Assembly: GCA_025370845.1 (NCBI GenBank)
Contig: JAMXFF010000056.1
Coordinates: forward strand, 1 to 44,290
Length of the DNA: 44,290 nt
Source of the DNA: Laspinema palackyanum D2a
GTDB lineage: Bacteria; Cyanobacteriota; Cyanobacteriia; Cyanobacteriales; Laspinemataceae
Reading direction: 5' to 3'
In this document: positions 7,412 through 14,395 of the stretch, piece after piece
Position numbering within the stretch: the first letter of the stretch is position 1
How the letters are laid out: each line of letters begins with the position of its first letter
Translations under genes and position numbers: made by a program
Notes under the pieces: model-generated
Told to the model about the DNA's origin: nothing
What the model saw: the letters and a program-made list of their open reading frames with translations, nothing else
Database searches by the model: none

Positions 7412-8764
7412 CTAAAACGGCTGCAATTGTTTATCTTTGTCCCGGGCAAATTTCAGCAACTCCTGAGCTTCTGCCGAGGCGGTGGTTCCGGCTGGCACTT
7501 GCTCCAATTGGGTGATAATTTTCCGTAATTCTCCCGAAAGTCTCCCCCAGTCCAGACTATCCTGATCGACTCTTGCCAACTCCTGCCAATCGGCGATCGC
7601 CTCTTTTGCCCGGTTGAGGGTTTGCACGGAATCGTTTTCCGCCTGTAAGCGCGTCGCCACAATCCCGCGATTGACCTCATATTCCGCCAATTTTTTCTGA
7701 ACTTCCAAATAATCCGGTGCATCCGCTTCAACCCGTTCTAACCGGGCGATCGCCATATCCCACAACCGCTGAACTTGCTCCCACTGCGCCGCAGAATGGG
7801 GGGGATTTTGGGAGGCGATCGCCGCTTGCATCGCAAATGCTTTCGCCGCATCCATCGTCGTCGCCGTTTGCAAACTGTCCTTTGCCGAACCCACCACCTG
7901 CTCAAAATCCCGCATTGCTGCTGTCAGCTTCGGTTGCGCCATCTGACTCGCCAAGGTTGCCGGGGGAATTTCTACTAAGCGATCAATTGCCGACTGCCAT
8001 GCGGCGATCGCCTGCTGTTTCTCCGTCAAATTCGTTGCCTGTTGATACTGCTGTTTCGCCGTATTCAGGGCCGTTTCCACTTCCGAAAGCTGAGTCTGAG
8101 CATTCTGTTGTTGAAACAGCGTCGCTTCCATCCGCCCGATCGCCTTACGCGCCGACTCAAACTCATCAAGGGTAAAGCGCCAGCTACAACCAAACAGAGT
8201 GCAATACCGTTCCGGATAATAGCCCAGAAACCACACCGGCAGGCGATCGAGGGATTTTTGGGCCAGATTGACCTTTTCGGTTCCCAAGTCAAAATCCGCC
8301 CGACTCGTGGCATTGTTCACCAGTTGATCCGCCTGTTCCACCAGGGAAATCGCTTGGCGATAGTTATGATCCATACTGATAAAACTCGGCAACAACACCA
8401 CCGGCATTGTCTTAGAAACCGGACGGCGAATCATCGGATAGGGGAGATTGAGCACCCAAACTACAGCGGCGACTCCTACCGCCCCTGCCATCGCCACGGG
8501 GATCCATTTGAGCGCGCTCAAGGGTCCGGGGGGACGATTCGCCTTCTGTGCCGCTTGCAAGATTTGTGGATCCAACTGCGGATAAATATCAACTAAAAGT
8601 TCTTGAATTTCCGCAGCAGTTACGGGATCTCCCGATTGTAGGCGAAGTTTTTCTAAGCGCTTAAATGCCATATTCCGCTGGAGTTTGCTGGCGGAATCGG
8701 TCCCACCGGATTTTTCAATTTCGGCACGGAGGATATCAAACGCGCGATCGCTCAAACGAACCAT
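7412..8764 (-). CDS. Conserved membrane-anchored helical protein, unknown function
   Basis: From the ATG at 8764 the protein has 450 residues; a GTG at 8773 would add three, but AAGGTG lies 6 bases before the ATG. The N-terminal 85 residues (VRLSDRAFDILRAEI, EIQELLVDIYPQLD) look like a small folded domain. One membrane segment follows (about 90-112, IPVAMAGAVGVAAVVWVLNL), then about 330 mostly helical, Ala/Gln/Glu-rich residues likely to form coiled coils. A distinctive patch, LGYYPERYCTLFGCSWRF, holds two cysteines at its centre. I do not recognise a named family. It is convergent with the BON lipoprotein gene and stands alone in its transcript. Confidence 0.75.
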   Translation of the reverse strand: MVRLSDRAFDILRAEIEKSGGTDSASKLQRNMAFKRLEKLRLQSGDPVTAAEIQELLVDIYPQLDPQILQAAQKANRPPGPLSALKWIPVAMAGAVGVAAVVWVLNLPYPMIRRPVSKTMPVVLLPSFISMDHNYRQAISLVEQADQLVNNATSRADFDLGTEKVNLAQKSLDRLPVWFLGYYPERYCTLFGCSWRFTLDEFESARKAIGRMEATLFQQQNAQTQLSEVETALNTAKQQYQQATNLTEKQQAIAAWQSAIDRLVEIPPATLASQMAQPKLTAAMRDFEQVVGSAKDSLQTATTMDAAKAFAMQAAIASQNPPHSAAQWEQVQRLWDMAIARLERVEADAPDYLEVQKKLAEYEVNRGIVATRLQAENDSVQTLNRAKEAIADWQELARVDQDSLDWGRLSGELRKIITQLEQVPAGTTASAEAQELLKFARDKDKQLQPF

Positions 8765-8880
8765 AAACAGCACCTTGGTAATGGGTTCAGGTAAGCTGCG
8801 ATGGCCTGGGCGCAGCCTCTGCTCAGGAGTCCAGAACTCTCTTGATTGCAGACAGTACCGACGTCCTCAGAATGCTTTGA

Positions 8881-8931
8881 TTATCTCATAACCGGACCGA
8901 GGCAAATCTAAATCAATCCTAAAATCCACAG
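8881..8931 (-). pseudogene. Fragment of the small 63-residue gene (copy A)
   Basis: Read on the minus strand, this gives DFRIDLDLPRSGYEII, matching residues 2-17 of the small protein at 14013-14204 with two substitutions (I for M5, R for Q11). Similarity stops after EII and a stop codon follows four codons on. Its upstream side is interrupted by the 106-bp repeat block. It is part of the decayed duplicate that also contains the transporter fragment at 9621. Confidence 0.65.
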
Positions 8932-9142
8932 ACACCGATGCGGGCGCAAGTCTCCTGACAACAGTAGGTTTTTTACGCTTAAGAGAACCTCTTGTCCCCT
9001 CCCCTTGCCAAGGGGAGGGTTAGGGTGGGGTCCTCTGACACCGATGCGGGCGCAAGTCTCCTGACAACAGCAGGTTTTTAACGCTTAAGAGCACCTCTTG
9101 TCCCCTCCCCTTGGCAAGGTCCGGGTTAGGGTGGGGTCCTCC
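8931..9142. repeat. 106-bp tandem duplication with C/G-rich hairpin
   Basis: Two direct copies begin at 8931 and 9037, each starting GACACCGATGCGGGCGCAAG. Each contains an ACAGYAGGTTTTT stretch and the motif CCCTCCCCTT. In the first copy this forms a perfect 10-bp hairpin (8997-9006 with 9010-9019, loop GCC) followed by TTAGGGTGGGGTCC; the second copy has decayed in this arm. No reading frame of note crosses the block. Confidence 0.85.
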
Positions 9143-9318
9143 TGAGTTGGCGCAAGCCAAGTCAGGATGAATGAGTGGGTTGAGATTTCACGCCCAAGCG
9201 CGATCGCCACCTCGCGAAGAAAGAGCTTGAACCCGCCGCCATACAGGTGCGGTAAGCGGATCTATCCCGTAGGGAATCGCCTCATGAGAGTGCATGACGT
9301 AGCGATCGCCCAAGAGGG

Positions 9319-9445
9319 ACCCCACCCTAACCCTCCCCTTGCCAAGGGGAGGGGACCGGAAGTAAAAAACCTACTATTGTAAGCCCTTGCCAAGGGGAGG
9401 GGACCGGAGGTGGAGTGAAGGGTTAAAAAACCTGCTCTTGTAAGG
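9319..9445. repeat. Inverted copies of the 106-bp repeat
   Basis: GGGACCCCACCCTAACCCTC at 9318 onward is the reverse complement of the end of the 106-bp unit. It repeats the 10-bp hairpin (9331-9340 with 9344-9353) and runs into AAAAAACCTACTATTGTAAG. A second, shorter inverted copy (from about 9382) ends AAAAAACCTGCTCTTGTAAG. With the direct copies at 8931-9142 this makes a large imperfect inverted repeat that splits the duplicated locus. Confidence 0.75.
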
Positions 9446-9620
9446 CGGGAGTCGCCGGGAAAAATGTTTAGAACCGGGAGTGGCGATCGCCTATAATGGC
9501 CTGAATGTGTCAGAAATCCCCCACTCGTTCTCGTCCAGCCTTCTGTATTCTCCTGGCCGATCGCCAGCGACTTCAACCGACTCCCATCAACACCGCGCTT
9601 CACCCCTTTGAATACCAAAT

Positions 9621-10064
9621 ATGGGCCTAAAACAGTATTTTGGGTTTATCTCCAAGCGCATCAGCGCCTTATTGCAACGCTCGCAACTCTTTCAACATCG
9701 CTGGATCGGCTACTTAATCGCCGTGGCAATTTATGCCACCCTCTTACTCATCCCCCTTCCCGGGTTTTAACCCAGTGCACAACGTGCCTTTGCCGTCTTT
9801 GGTTTAGCCGCCTTTTCCTGGGGAACCACCCTGCTGCCTTTGCCGGTAACGGCGATCGTCATCCTGTTCTTGCTGCCCTTTAGTGGCGCAATTTCCGCCC
9901 AAGAAACCTACGCCTATTTTGGTAACCGGGCGGTGTTTTTCATTCTCGGGGCTTTCATTCTGGCTAGTCCAATTATGCGATCGGGAATGGTTTGCTTCGT
10001 TGTTGAGTACCGAGAAGTTATTGGCAATTCCTTTCAGAATGTGTCCCGATGCAAAGATAAATAA
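9621..10064 (+). pseudogene. Truncated SLC13-type transporter gene (copy A)
   Basis: Bases 9621-9986 match the first 122 codons of the intact gene at 14396-15838, with about 13 mismatches counted by eye. Codon 50 is a stop (TAA at 9768-9770) where the intact copy has GAA. After it the frame stays open with the transporter sequence until GLY122 at 9986, then runs in frame into an unrelated 25-residue tail (MVCFVVEYREVIG, ending KDK, stop at 10062-10064). About 360 codons including most membrane segments are missing, so a working transporter is not possible. Upstream similarity to the intact locus begins near 9443, so the duplication included the promoter region. Confidence 0.85.
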
Positions 10065-10079
10065 TCGTTAAGCGATCGC
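9987..10079 (+). repeat. Left bracket repeat of the DUF262 island
   Basis: This sequence and 12399-12473 share TTTGCTTCGTTG, then GAG, CCGAGAAG and, further on, CAAAGAYAAATAAT with a HIP1-like end. Both can be read as the end of one coding sequence (MVCFVVEYREVIG here, MICFVDEFREAIG there), finishing with Lys-Asp-Lys-stop. They lie in direct orientation on either side of the AT-rich gene. Confidence 0.6.
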
Positions 10080-10524
10080 CCCAAAAATCAAGACTCACAA
10101 TAATAGCGATCGCATACCGCAAACCCTTTAGCAGCTAGATAATTGAGGATATTGTGCTTCACCAGAGAAAGCGAGCGTAGTGACTTGACAATTAGCCAAA
10201 AACAGAGTTATAATTCTCCTACAAGAGCGGTGATCGAACTTGAGTCGGTACGCAGTAACCCACCGTGAGGTTATCATTTTCTCTCGTTGGGTTGCGTTCC
10301 TTAACCCAAGCTAAAAGATCGGCGATCGCACTTTATGGAAATGAATGTTGATGCGATCGCCTAACTATTACGAATTATGGTAATGGTAATCGCCTTTAGT
10401 AGATGATTGTTGAGGCGATCAGTGCATAACACATCATTGGTGTGGGCAAAAGCGTAGTATTCTGGTTAAGAGTAAAATTTCTCTTGAACTCAATTAGTCC
10501 GTTAGCCGAAAACAGAGGACATAA
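10080..10524. other. Spacer left of the DUF262 gene
   Basis: About 445 bases without a believable gene. It holds several HIP1 octamers (for example near 10110, 10322 and 10354) and a short inverted repeat with arms TTGGGTT and AACCCAA at 10287-10311. Just before the gene is CTTGAACTCAATTAGTCCG followed by GTTAGCC (10501-10507), which resembles the 3' half of an integron attC site. The composition changes sharply to AT-rich at about 10420. Confidence 0.5.
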
Positions 10525-12267
10525 ATGTCGAAACTCAATGTTGATCAAAAGTCCATATTTGACTTATTGTCGGACAAAAAATCTGACTTCCTCATCCCTG
10601 ATTACCAAAGACCATATGCTTGGGATGATCAACAATGTCAAACTCTTTGGGATGACTTATTTTTATTTTCTTTTCCAAATAATAATTGTGATGCATTCGA
10701 CGATAACGAAGAATATTTTCTTGGATCAATAGTTACATTTAAAAATGAAAATGGGAAGTCAGAGGTGATTGACGGGCAACAGCGACTTACTACACTACTA
10801 TTAATCCTTCGTGCCTTTTATGACAAATTTTCAAATATGCAGGACAGAAATTCTATGCTTACTAGGGAACGAATTGAGAAGTGTATATGGAAAACTGACA
10901 CCTTTGGTAGCGCAGACAAATCACTATTAAAAATAGATTCCGAAGTAGCTACCGACAACGACAAAGATGAATTTCTTGAACTGCTAAGGACTGGCGATGT
11001 AAAGGCTGGCGCTAAGAGTCAATACGTTCAAAATTACAAATTCTTTCAAAATAAAATAGAAGATTTTTTACAAGGTTTTGCTAGTTATTTCCCATATTTT
11101 CCTGCTCGAATTTTAAACAACTGCATTCTTTTACCTATTGAGGCAGAGTCCCAAGATACGGCATTACGAATTTTTTCGACACTAAACGATCGTGGTCTTC
11201 CACTCTCAGATGCTGATATTTTTAAAGCCCAGTTTTATAAATACTTTAGCGACTCCAATAAGAAAGATGAATTTATCAAGGACTGGAAAGAACTTGAGGA
11301 ATTATCAAATACAGTGTTTCATCCAATAACTGGCACACCAATGGATGATCTATTTTCTCGATATATGTATTTTCTGCGAGCAAAAGAAGGAAATAAAAGT
11401 TCAACTACGGAATCACTGCGAAAGTTTTATGAACGGAATAAATATCAATACTTAAAGAAAGAAAATACTATAGGTGATCTAAAAACACTGGCTATTTTTT
11501 GGAAAAGTATCATCCTTCAAGACAAAGGACGATTCTCAGATAGCATTCTTAAAAAACTGTTTGTACTACATTTTGCTCCAAATGGAATGTGGCAAAATAT
11601 TACATCTGTCTATTTTTTGCAAAACAAGAACAGCGAAGGTCTTCTGGAGGAAAGCGCTTTTGGCACTTTCCTTGATCGAATCACGGCTTTTATATTTGCA
11701 TACGCAATAACTAATCCTGGAGTAAATGCCCTTCGTACTCCTGTGTACGATGAAATGATTACCATTGTTAATGGGTCAATCGCTACTTTTTCAAAGTATA
11801 AGTTTAATGAGACTCAATCTCGCGCTCAATTTGAAAATTATACATTTACGAACCAAAGGTCAATTACACGCTCCATGATAACTTGGTATGCCCATTCTTT
11901 CCAAGAACAAAAAGTCCTTGATTTGAAGCAAGGATTCGATATCGAACATATCTATTCGAGAAAGCGACAAGATATCGAAGGTGGTTTAAAAAACGAGAGC
12001 AATCTTGAATCCTTGGGGAATAAAATACTTCTGGAAGAAAGTATAAATATAAGAGCATCTGATTACCGATTTGAAGATAAGAAGAAAATATATAGTGGTA
12101 TACAGCGTCGTGGGAAATTTAAAGACCCAAGCCAAATTCATGAAATTAAGAATATTATTGATTTGAAGGAGTTTGACGAAAACCAGGTGATTACAAGAAG
12201 TAAAAATATTCATGATCGTTTTTTTCAATTTTTAAATGAACAAGACTTGATTGAGGTTCAGCAGTGA
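10525..12267 (+). CDS. DUF262-DUF1524 (GmrSD-type) nuclease-like defence protein
   Basis: This 580-residue protein has the DUF262 signatures DYQRPYAWDD (26-35) and VIDGQQRLTTLLLI (81-94), the ParB-like nucleotide-binding and cleaving motif of GmrS. Near the C terminus is a DUF1524 HNH-type motif, DIEHIY (472-477), followed by SNLESLGNKILL (492-503), as in GmrD. Single-chain GmrSD proteins are known as type IV restriction enzymes that attack modified DNA, and relatives include SspE and BrxU; the exact target here is inferred. GAGGA lies 8-12 bases before the ATG. The gene is clearly more AT-rich than its neighbours and contains no GCGATCGC, although both flanks do. That indicates recent transfer. 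No methylase or other defence gene is adjacent. Confidence 0.88.
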   Translation: MSKLNVDQKSIFDLLSDKKSDFLIPDYQRPYAWDDQQCQTLWDDLFLFSFPNNNCDAFDDNEEYFLGSIVTFKNENGKSEVIDGQQRLTTLLLILRAFYDKFSNMQDRNSMLTRERIEKCIWKTDTFGSADKSLLKIDSEVATDNDKDEFLELLRTGDVKAGAKSQYVQNYKFFQNKIEDFLQGFASYFPYFPARILNNCILLPIEAESQDTALRIFSTLNDRGLPLSDADIFKAQFYKYFSDSNKKDEFIKDWKELEELSNTVFHPITGTPMDDLFSRYMYFLRAKEGNKSSTTESLRKFYERNKYQYLKKENTIGDLKTLAIFWKSIILQDKGRFSDSILKKLFVLHFAPNGMWQNITSVYFLQNKNSEGLLEESAFGTFLDRITAFIFAYAITNPGVNALRTPVYDEMITIVNGSIATFSKYKFNETQSRAQFENYTFTNQRSITRSMITWYAHSFQEQKVLDLKQGFDIEHIYSRKRQDIEGGLKNESNLESLGNKILLEESINIRASDYRFEDKKKIYSGIQRRGKFKDPSQIHEIKNIIDLKEFDENQVITRSKNIHDRFFQFLNEQDLIEVQQ

Positions 12268-12284
12268 ATCGGCAATAAATATTC

Positions 12285-12330
12285 GCCTAACAAAGCGTTC
12301 ACCTCACGCGGAAGTCGCGCACATGAATGC
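12285..12330 (+). other. Possible attC-like half-site after the DUF262 gene
   Basis: GCCTAACAAAGCGTTCACC begins 18 bases after the stop codon. This matches the 5' part of many integron attC sites (RYYYAAC followed by AAAGCGTTCA). The expected complementary 3' half is not seen directly downstream. A related GTTAGCC word lies just upstream of the gene at 10501. No integrase gene is in the window. This is a suggestive motif only. Confidence 0.3.
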
Positions 12331-12398
12331 CGACATTATACCGAAGCAGATACGCTTATTAAAATTGTCTGTTTTTAGCCAAGATTAGGCAATCAAAA

Positions 12399-12473
12399 AT
12401 GATTTGCTTCGTTGATGAGTTCCGAGAAGCTATAGGCGACCGCAAAGACAAATAATTATTAACGCGATCGCCT
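12399..12473 (+). repeat. Right bracket repeat of the DUF262 island
   Basis: This is the direct-orientation partner of 9987-10079. It reads MICFVDEFREAIGDRKDK followed by TAA (12453-12455) and then a HIP1 site. It lacks the short internal segment of the left copy (the part coding SFQNVSRC). Recombination between the two could remove the island. Confidence 0.6.
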
Positions 12474-12519
12474 CCTTCAATCTCATCCCCACAACAAGAG
12501 ATCGCCTTCTTCTTCTTGA

Positions 12520-13854
12520 TTAAACTTGACCGATCGCTTTCACCGCAGCCAGATACCGCTCCTTCACATTTTTGTAGTCTAACTCCTCCGCAATTCCTTC
12601 CTGGCTACCGCGTTCAATCATATCGGCATGACGCTGTAGCGTGGTTCGGTCTGGTATTCGGTGAGTAAAGGGCGCGATCGCCGCGATCGCCTCTAACAAC
12701 CGCATCGTCACCGCAACACTCGACTTTCCATACTGCCGAATCTGGTTGAAAGCCGCATCCGTCGCATCCGCAAACGAGATCGGTTCAGCGATGATCCGAA
12801 GCTGATTGTGGTCGTCGTAGCGGTAGGGAGAAGGAATTTCTCTTTGGGCTAAATGACAAAGAGCCGCGCTCAGTTGATCGATGCAGCGGATGGCAGTAAA
12901 CGGATCGTTAATTCCTGGAGAAAGGGCGCGTACTGCAATCTCAACCAGTTGGTCGATGGGAAACTCCACATCTTGCTGCTCTGTGCGCTGTGAACCGAGA
13001 ATAAAGGCCTCGTTGATCTGTACTGCAAGCTTTTTGTTTACCTTTTCTTCAGGAAAGACCCGTACAATTTCACTTCCTTTTACCACAAAGCGACCAGGAC
13101 GCTGCTGAATCCGCAATAACAGATTATTCTCTGTCGCAATCTGCATCAGTTGGTTGTCATTAATCGTTTGAATGTAGCCACTGGCGATAGTCTTAATGGG
13201 ACAGGCAACTCGATCAAAGTCGGCTGGAATAGCGGCTAGGCTCTCCTCCTCTCGATGCTTTGATGTATTCCGTCCAATTCTTTCAGGAAAGAGCCGATCA
13301 ATCGCAACATCAAGATCATCCCCCACTTGTTTTATGATCTGCTCGACCTGAATTGATGAGGCTGAATGATGAATAAAGTAAATCAATACACCAACACTGG
13401 CGATCGCCAAGCCAAGGCCGATGGTCACTGCCAGGTGAGGGACAAACTCATCTTTGTCCACCCCATTGATTGTTCGCAGTACCATCAAGCTATACACAAA
13501 CGTGGAAATGAAAGTTCCCAGTACAATTTGGTTGCCCGTGTCTTGCATAAAGTTCCGCAGCAAGCGCGGCCCAAACTGGGAAGAGGCAAGCTGAAGTGCC
13601 ACGATTGTAATAGAAAAGGCAGTGGTAGCAACAGTAACCATTGAACCCGCGATCGCAGAAAGAATGGCCCGTGAACCATTAGGCCCTAGAGAATAAGCCC
13701 AGCCTATGTTTTCGATGAGAGTGGCTTCTTGGCTCTGGTCAATCCCGATGGTAATAAAGGAAAGGGCGATCGCCAGCAACACCATCAGGGTTGGCACAAA
13801 CCAGAAACTGGAATGTAATGAGTCCCACAGTTTAGCTAACTTAGCGTATTTCAT
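12520..13854 (-). CDS. DUF2254 family membrane protein
   Basis: This 444-residue protein has four hydrophobic segments in its first 170 residues: about 17-38 (FWFVPTLMVLLAIALSFITI), 60-88 (ILSAIAGSMVTVATTAFSIT), 108-128 and 140-165. A soluble C-terminal region follows, with SPGINDPFTAIRCIDQLSAA at about 316, a hallmark of the DUF2254 family. The family is predicted to lie in the inner membrane and its function is unknown. The start ATG at 13854 gives the expected MKYAKLAKLWDSL. TATACT sits just 10 bases before the ATG, too close for a normal leader unless the message is leaderless. The gene separates the decayed and intact copies of the duplicated locus. Confidence 0.85.
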   Translation of the reverse strand: MKYAKLAKLWDSLHSSFWFVPTLMVLLAIALSFITIGIDQSQEATLIENIGWAYSLGPNGSRAILSAIAGSMVTVATTAFSITIVALQLASSQFGPRLLRNFMQDTGNQIVLGTFISTFVYSLMVLRTINGVDKDEFVPHLAVTIGLGLAIASVGVLIYFIHHSASSIQVEQIIKQVGDDLDVAIDRLFPERIGRNTSKHREEESLAAIPADFDRVACPIKTIASGYIQTINDNQLMQIATENNLLLRIQQRPGRFVVKGSEIVRVFPEEKVNKKLAVQINEAFILGSQRTEQQDVEFPIDQLVEIAVRALSPGINDPFTAIRCIDQLSAALCHLAQREIPSPYRYDDHNQLRIIAEPISFADATDAAFNQIRQYGKSSVAVTMRLLEAIAAIAPFTHRIPDRTTLQRHADMIERGSQEGIAEELDYKNVKERYLAAVKAIGQV

Positions 13855-13924
13855 CGATAGTATAGCAACCGCTTTCAGCGGTTAGGGGCTAGGGGCTAGG
13901 GCGTCGGGAAAGAAGGGGAAGAAG

Positions 13925-13980
13925 GGAATAGAATAAACTGGCTGTAAATGATACCAGCTACTACAAGGCGAGTCAACCAT
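13925..13980 (-). pseudogene. Second fragment of the small 63-residue gene
   Basis: On the minus strand this gives QWLTRLVVAGIIYSQF, matching residues 19-34 of the small protein at 14013-14204 (KWFTRLVVAGIIYTQL). Upstream it begins at a HIP1 octamer; downstream it runs into unrelated purine-rich sequence. It lies immediately downstream of the intact copy in the same orientation, like a tandem duplicate that decayed. Confidence 0.6.
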
Positions 13981-14012
13981 TGGCGATCGCTAAAATCAAC
14001 CAATTCTCATCC

Positions 14013-14204
14013 TTATTTCTGGCTCTCCAGAATTGTCTTCGCATTCAAAAGCTCTTGATGTTGCTCTTTACTAAGCGTAGGATATTTGAGATTCAGTTCC
14101 TTCAACTGGGTGTAAATGATCCCCGCCACAACCAGACGAGTAAACCATTTATGAATTATCTCATAACCAGATTGAGGCAAATCTAAATCCATCCTAAAAT
14201 CCAT
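14013..14204 (-). CDS. Small conserved hypothetical protein
   Basis: From the ATG at 14204 this codes for 63 residues; a GTG at 14210 would add two. The sequence LDLPQSGYEIIHKWFTRLVV is followed by AGIIYTQLKELNLKYP and a helical tail. I do not recognise a family. Two independent signs support a real gene: partial copies at 8881-8931 and 13925-13980 preserve the same reading frame with amino-acid-level similarity, and the frame has a normal start and stop. It is divergent from the transporter gene at 14396, with 191 bases between, and that pairing was kept in the duplicated copy. Possible roles include a small regulator or antitoxin-like protein, which is speculation. Confidence 0.6.
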   Translation of the reverse strand: MDFRMDLDLPQSGYEIIHKWFTRLVVAGIIYTQLKELNLKYPTLSKEQHQELLNAKTILESQK

Positions 14205-14395
14205 TGACACCGAATCCGGGCGGGAGTCGCCTCGGAAAAATGTTTAGAACCGGGAAAGCGATCGCCTATAATTGCCTGGATGTGTCGGAAATCCCCAACT
14301 CGTTCTCGTCAACCCTTCTCTATTTTCCTCGCCGATCGCTGGCGAGTTCAATCGACTTTCACCAAAACCGCGCCTCACCCCTTTGAATACCAAAT

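Noticed and set aside
8042-8596. 184-residue plus-strand frame opposite the helical membrane protein
   Set aside because: Basic, low-quality sequence with no start signals; the minus-strand frame has a membrane segment and coherent helical pattern.
9608-9883. 91-residue plus-strand frame over the decayed transporter
   Set aside because: The same out-of-frame peptide also appears across the intact transporter copy, so it is a shadow of that gene's sequence.
9987-12473. Insertion sequence carrying the DUF262 gene
   Set aside because: No transposase frame and no terminal inverted repeats were seen; the brackets are direct, imperfect repeats.
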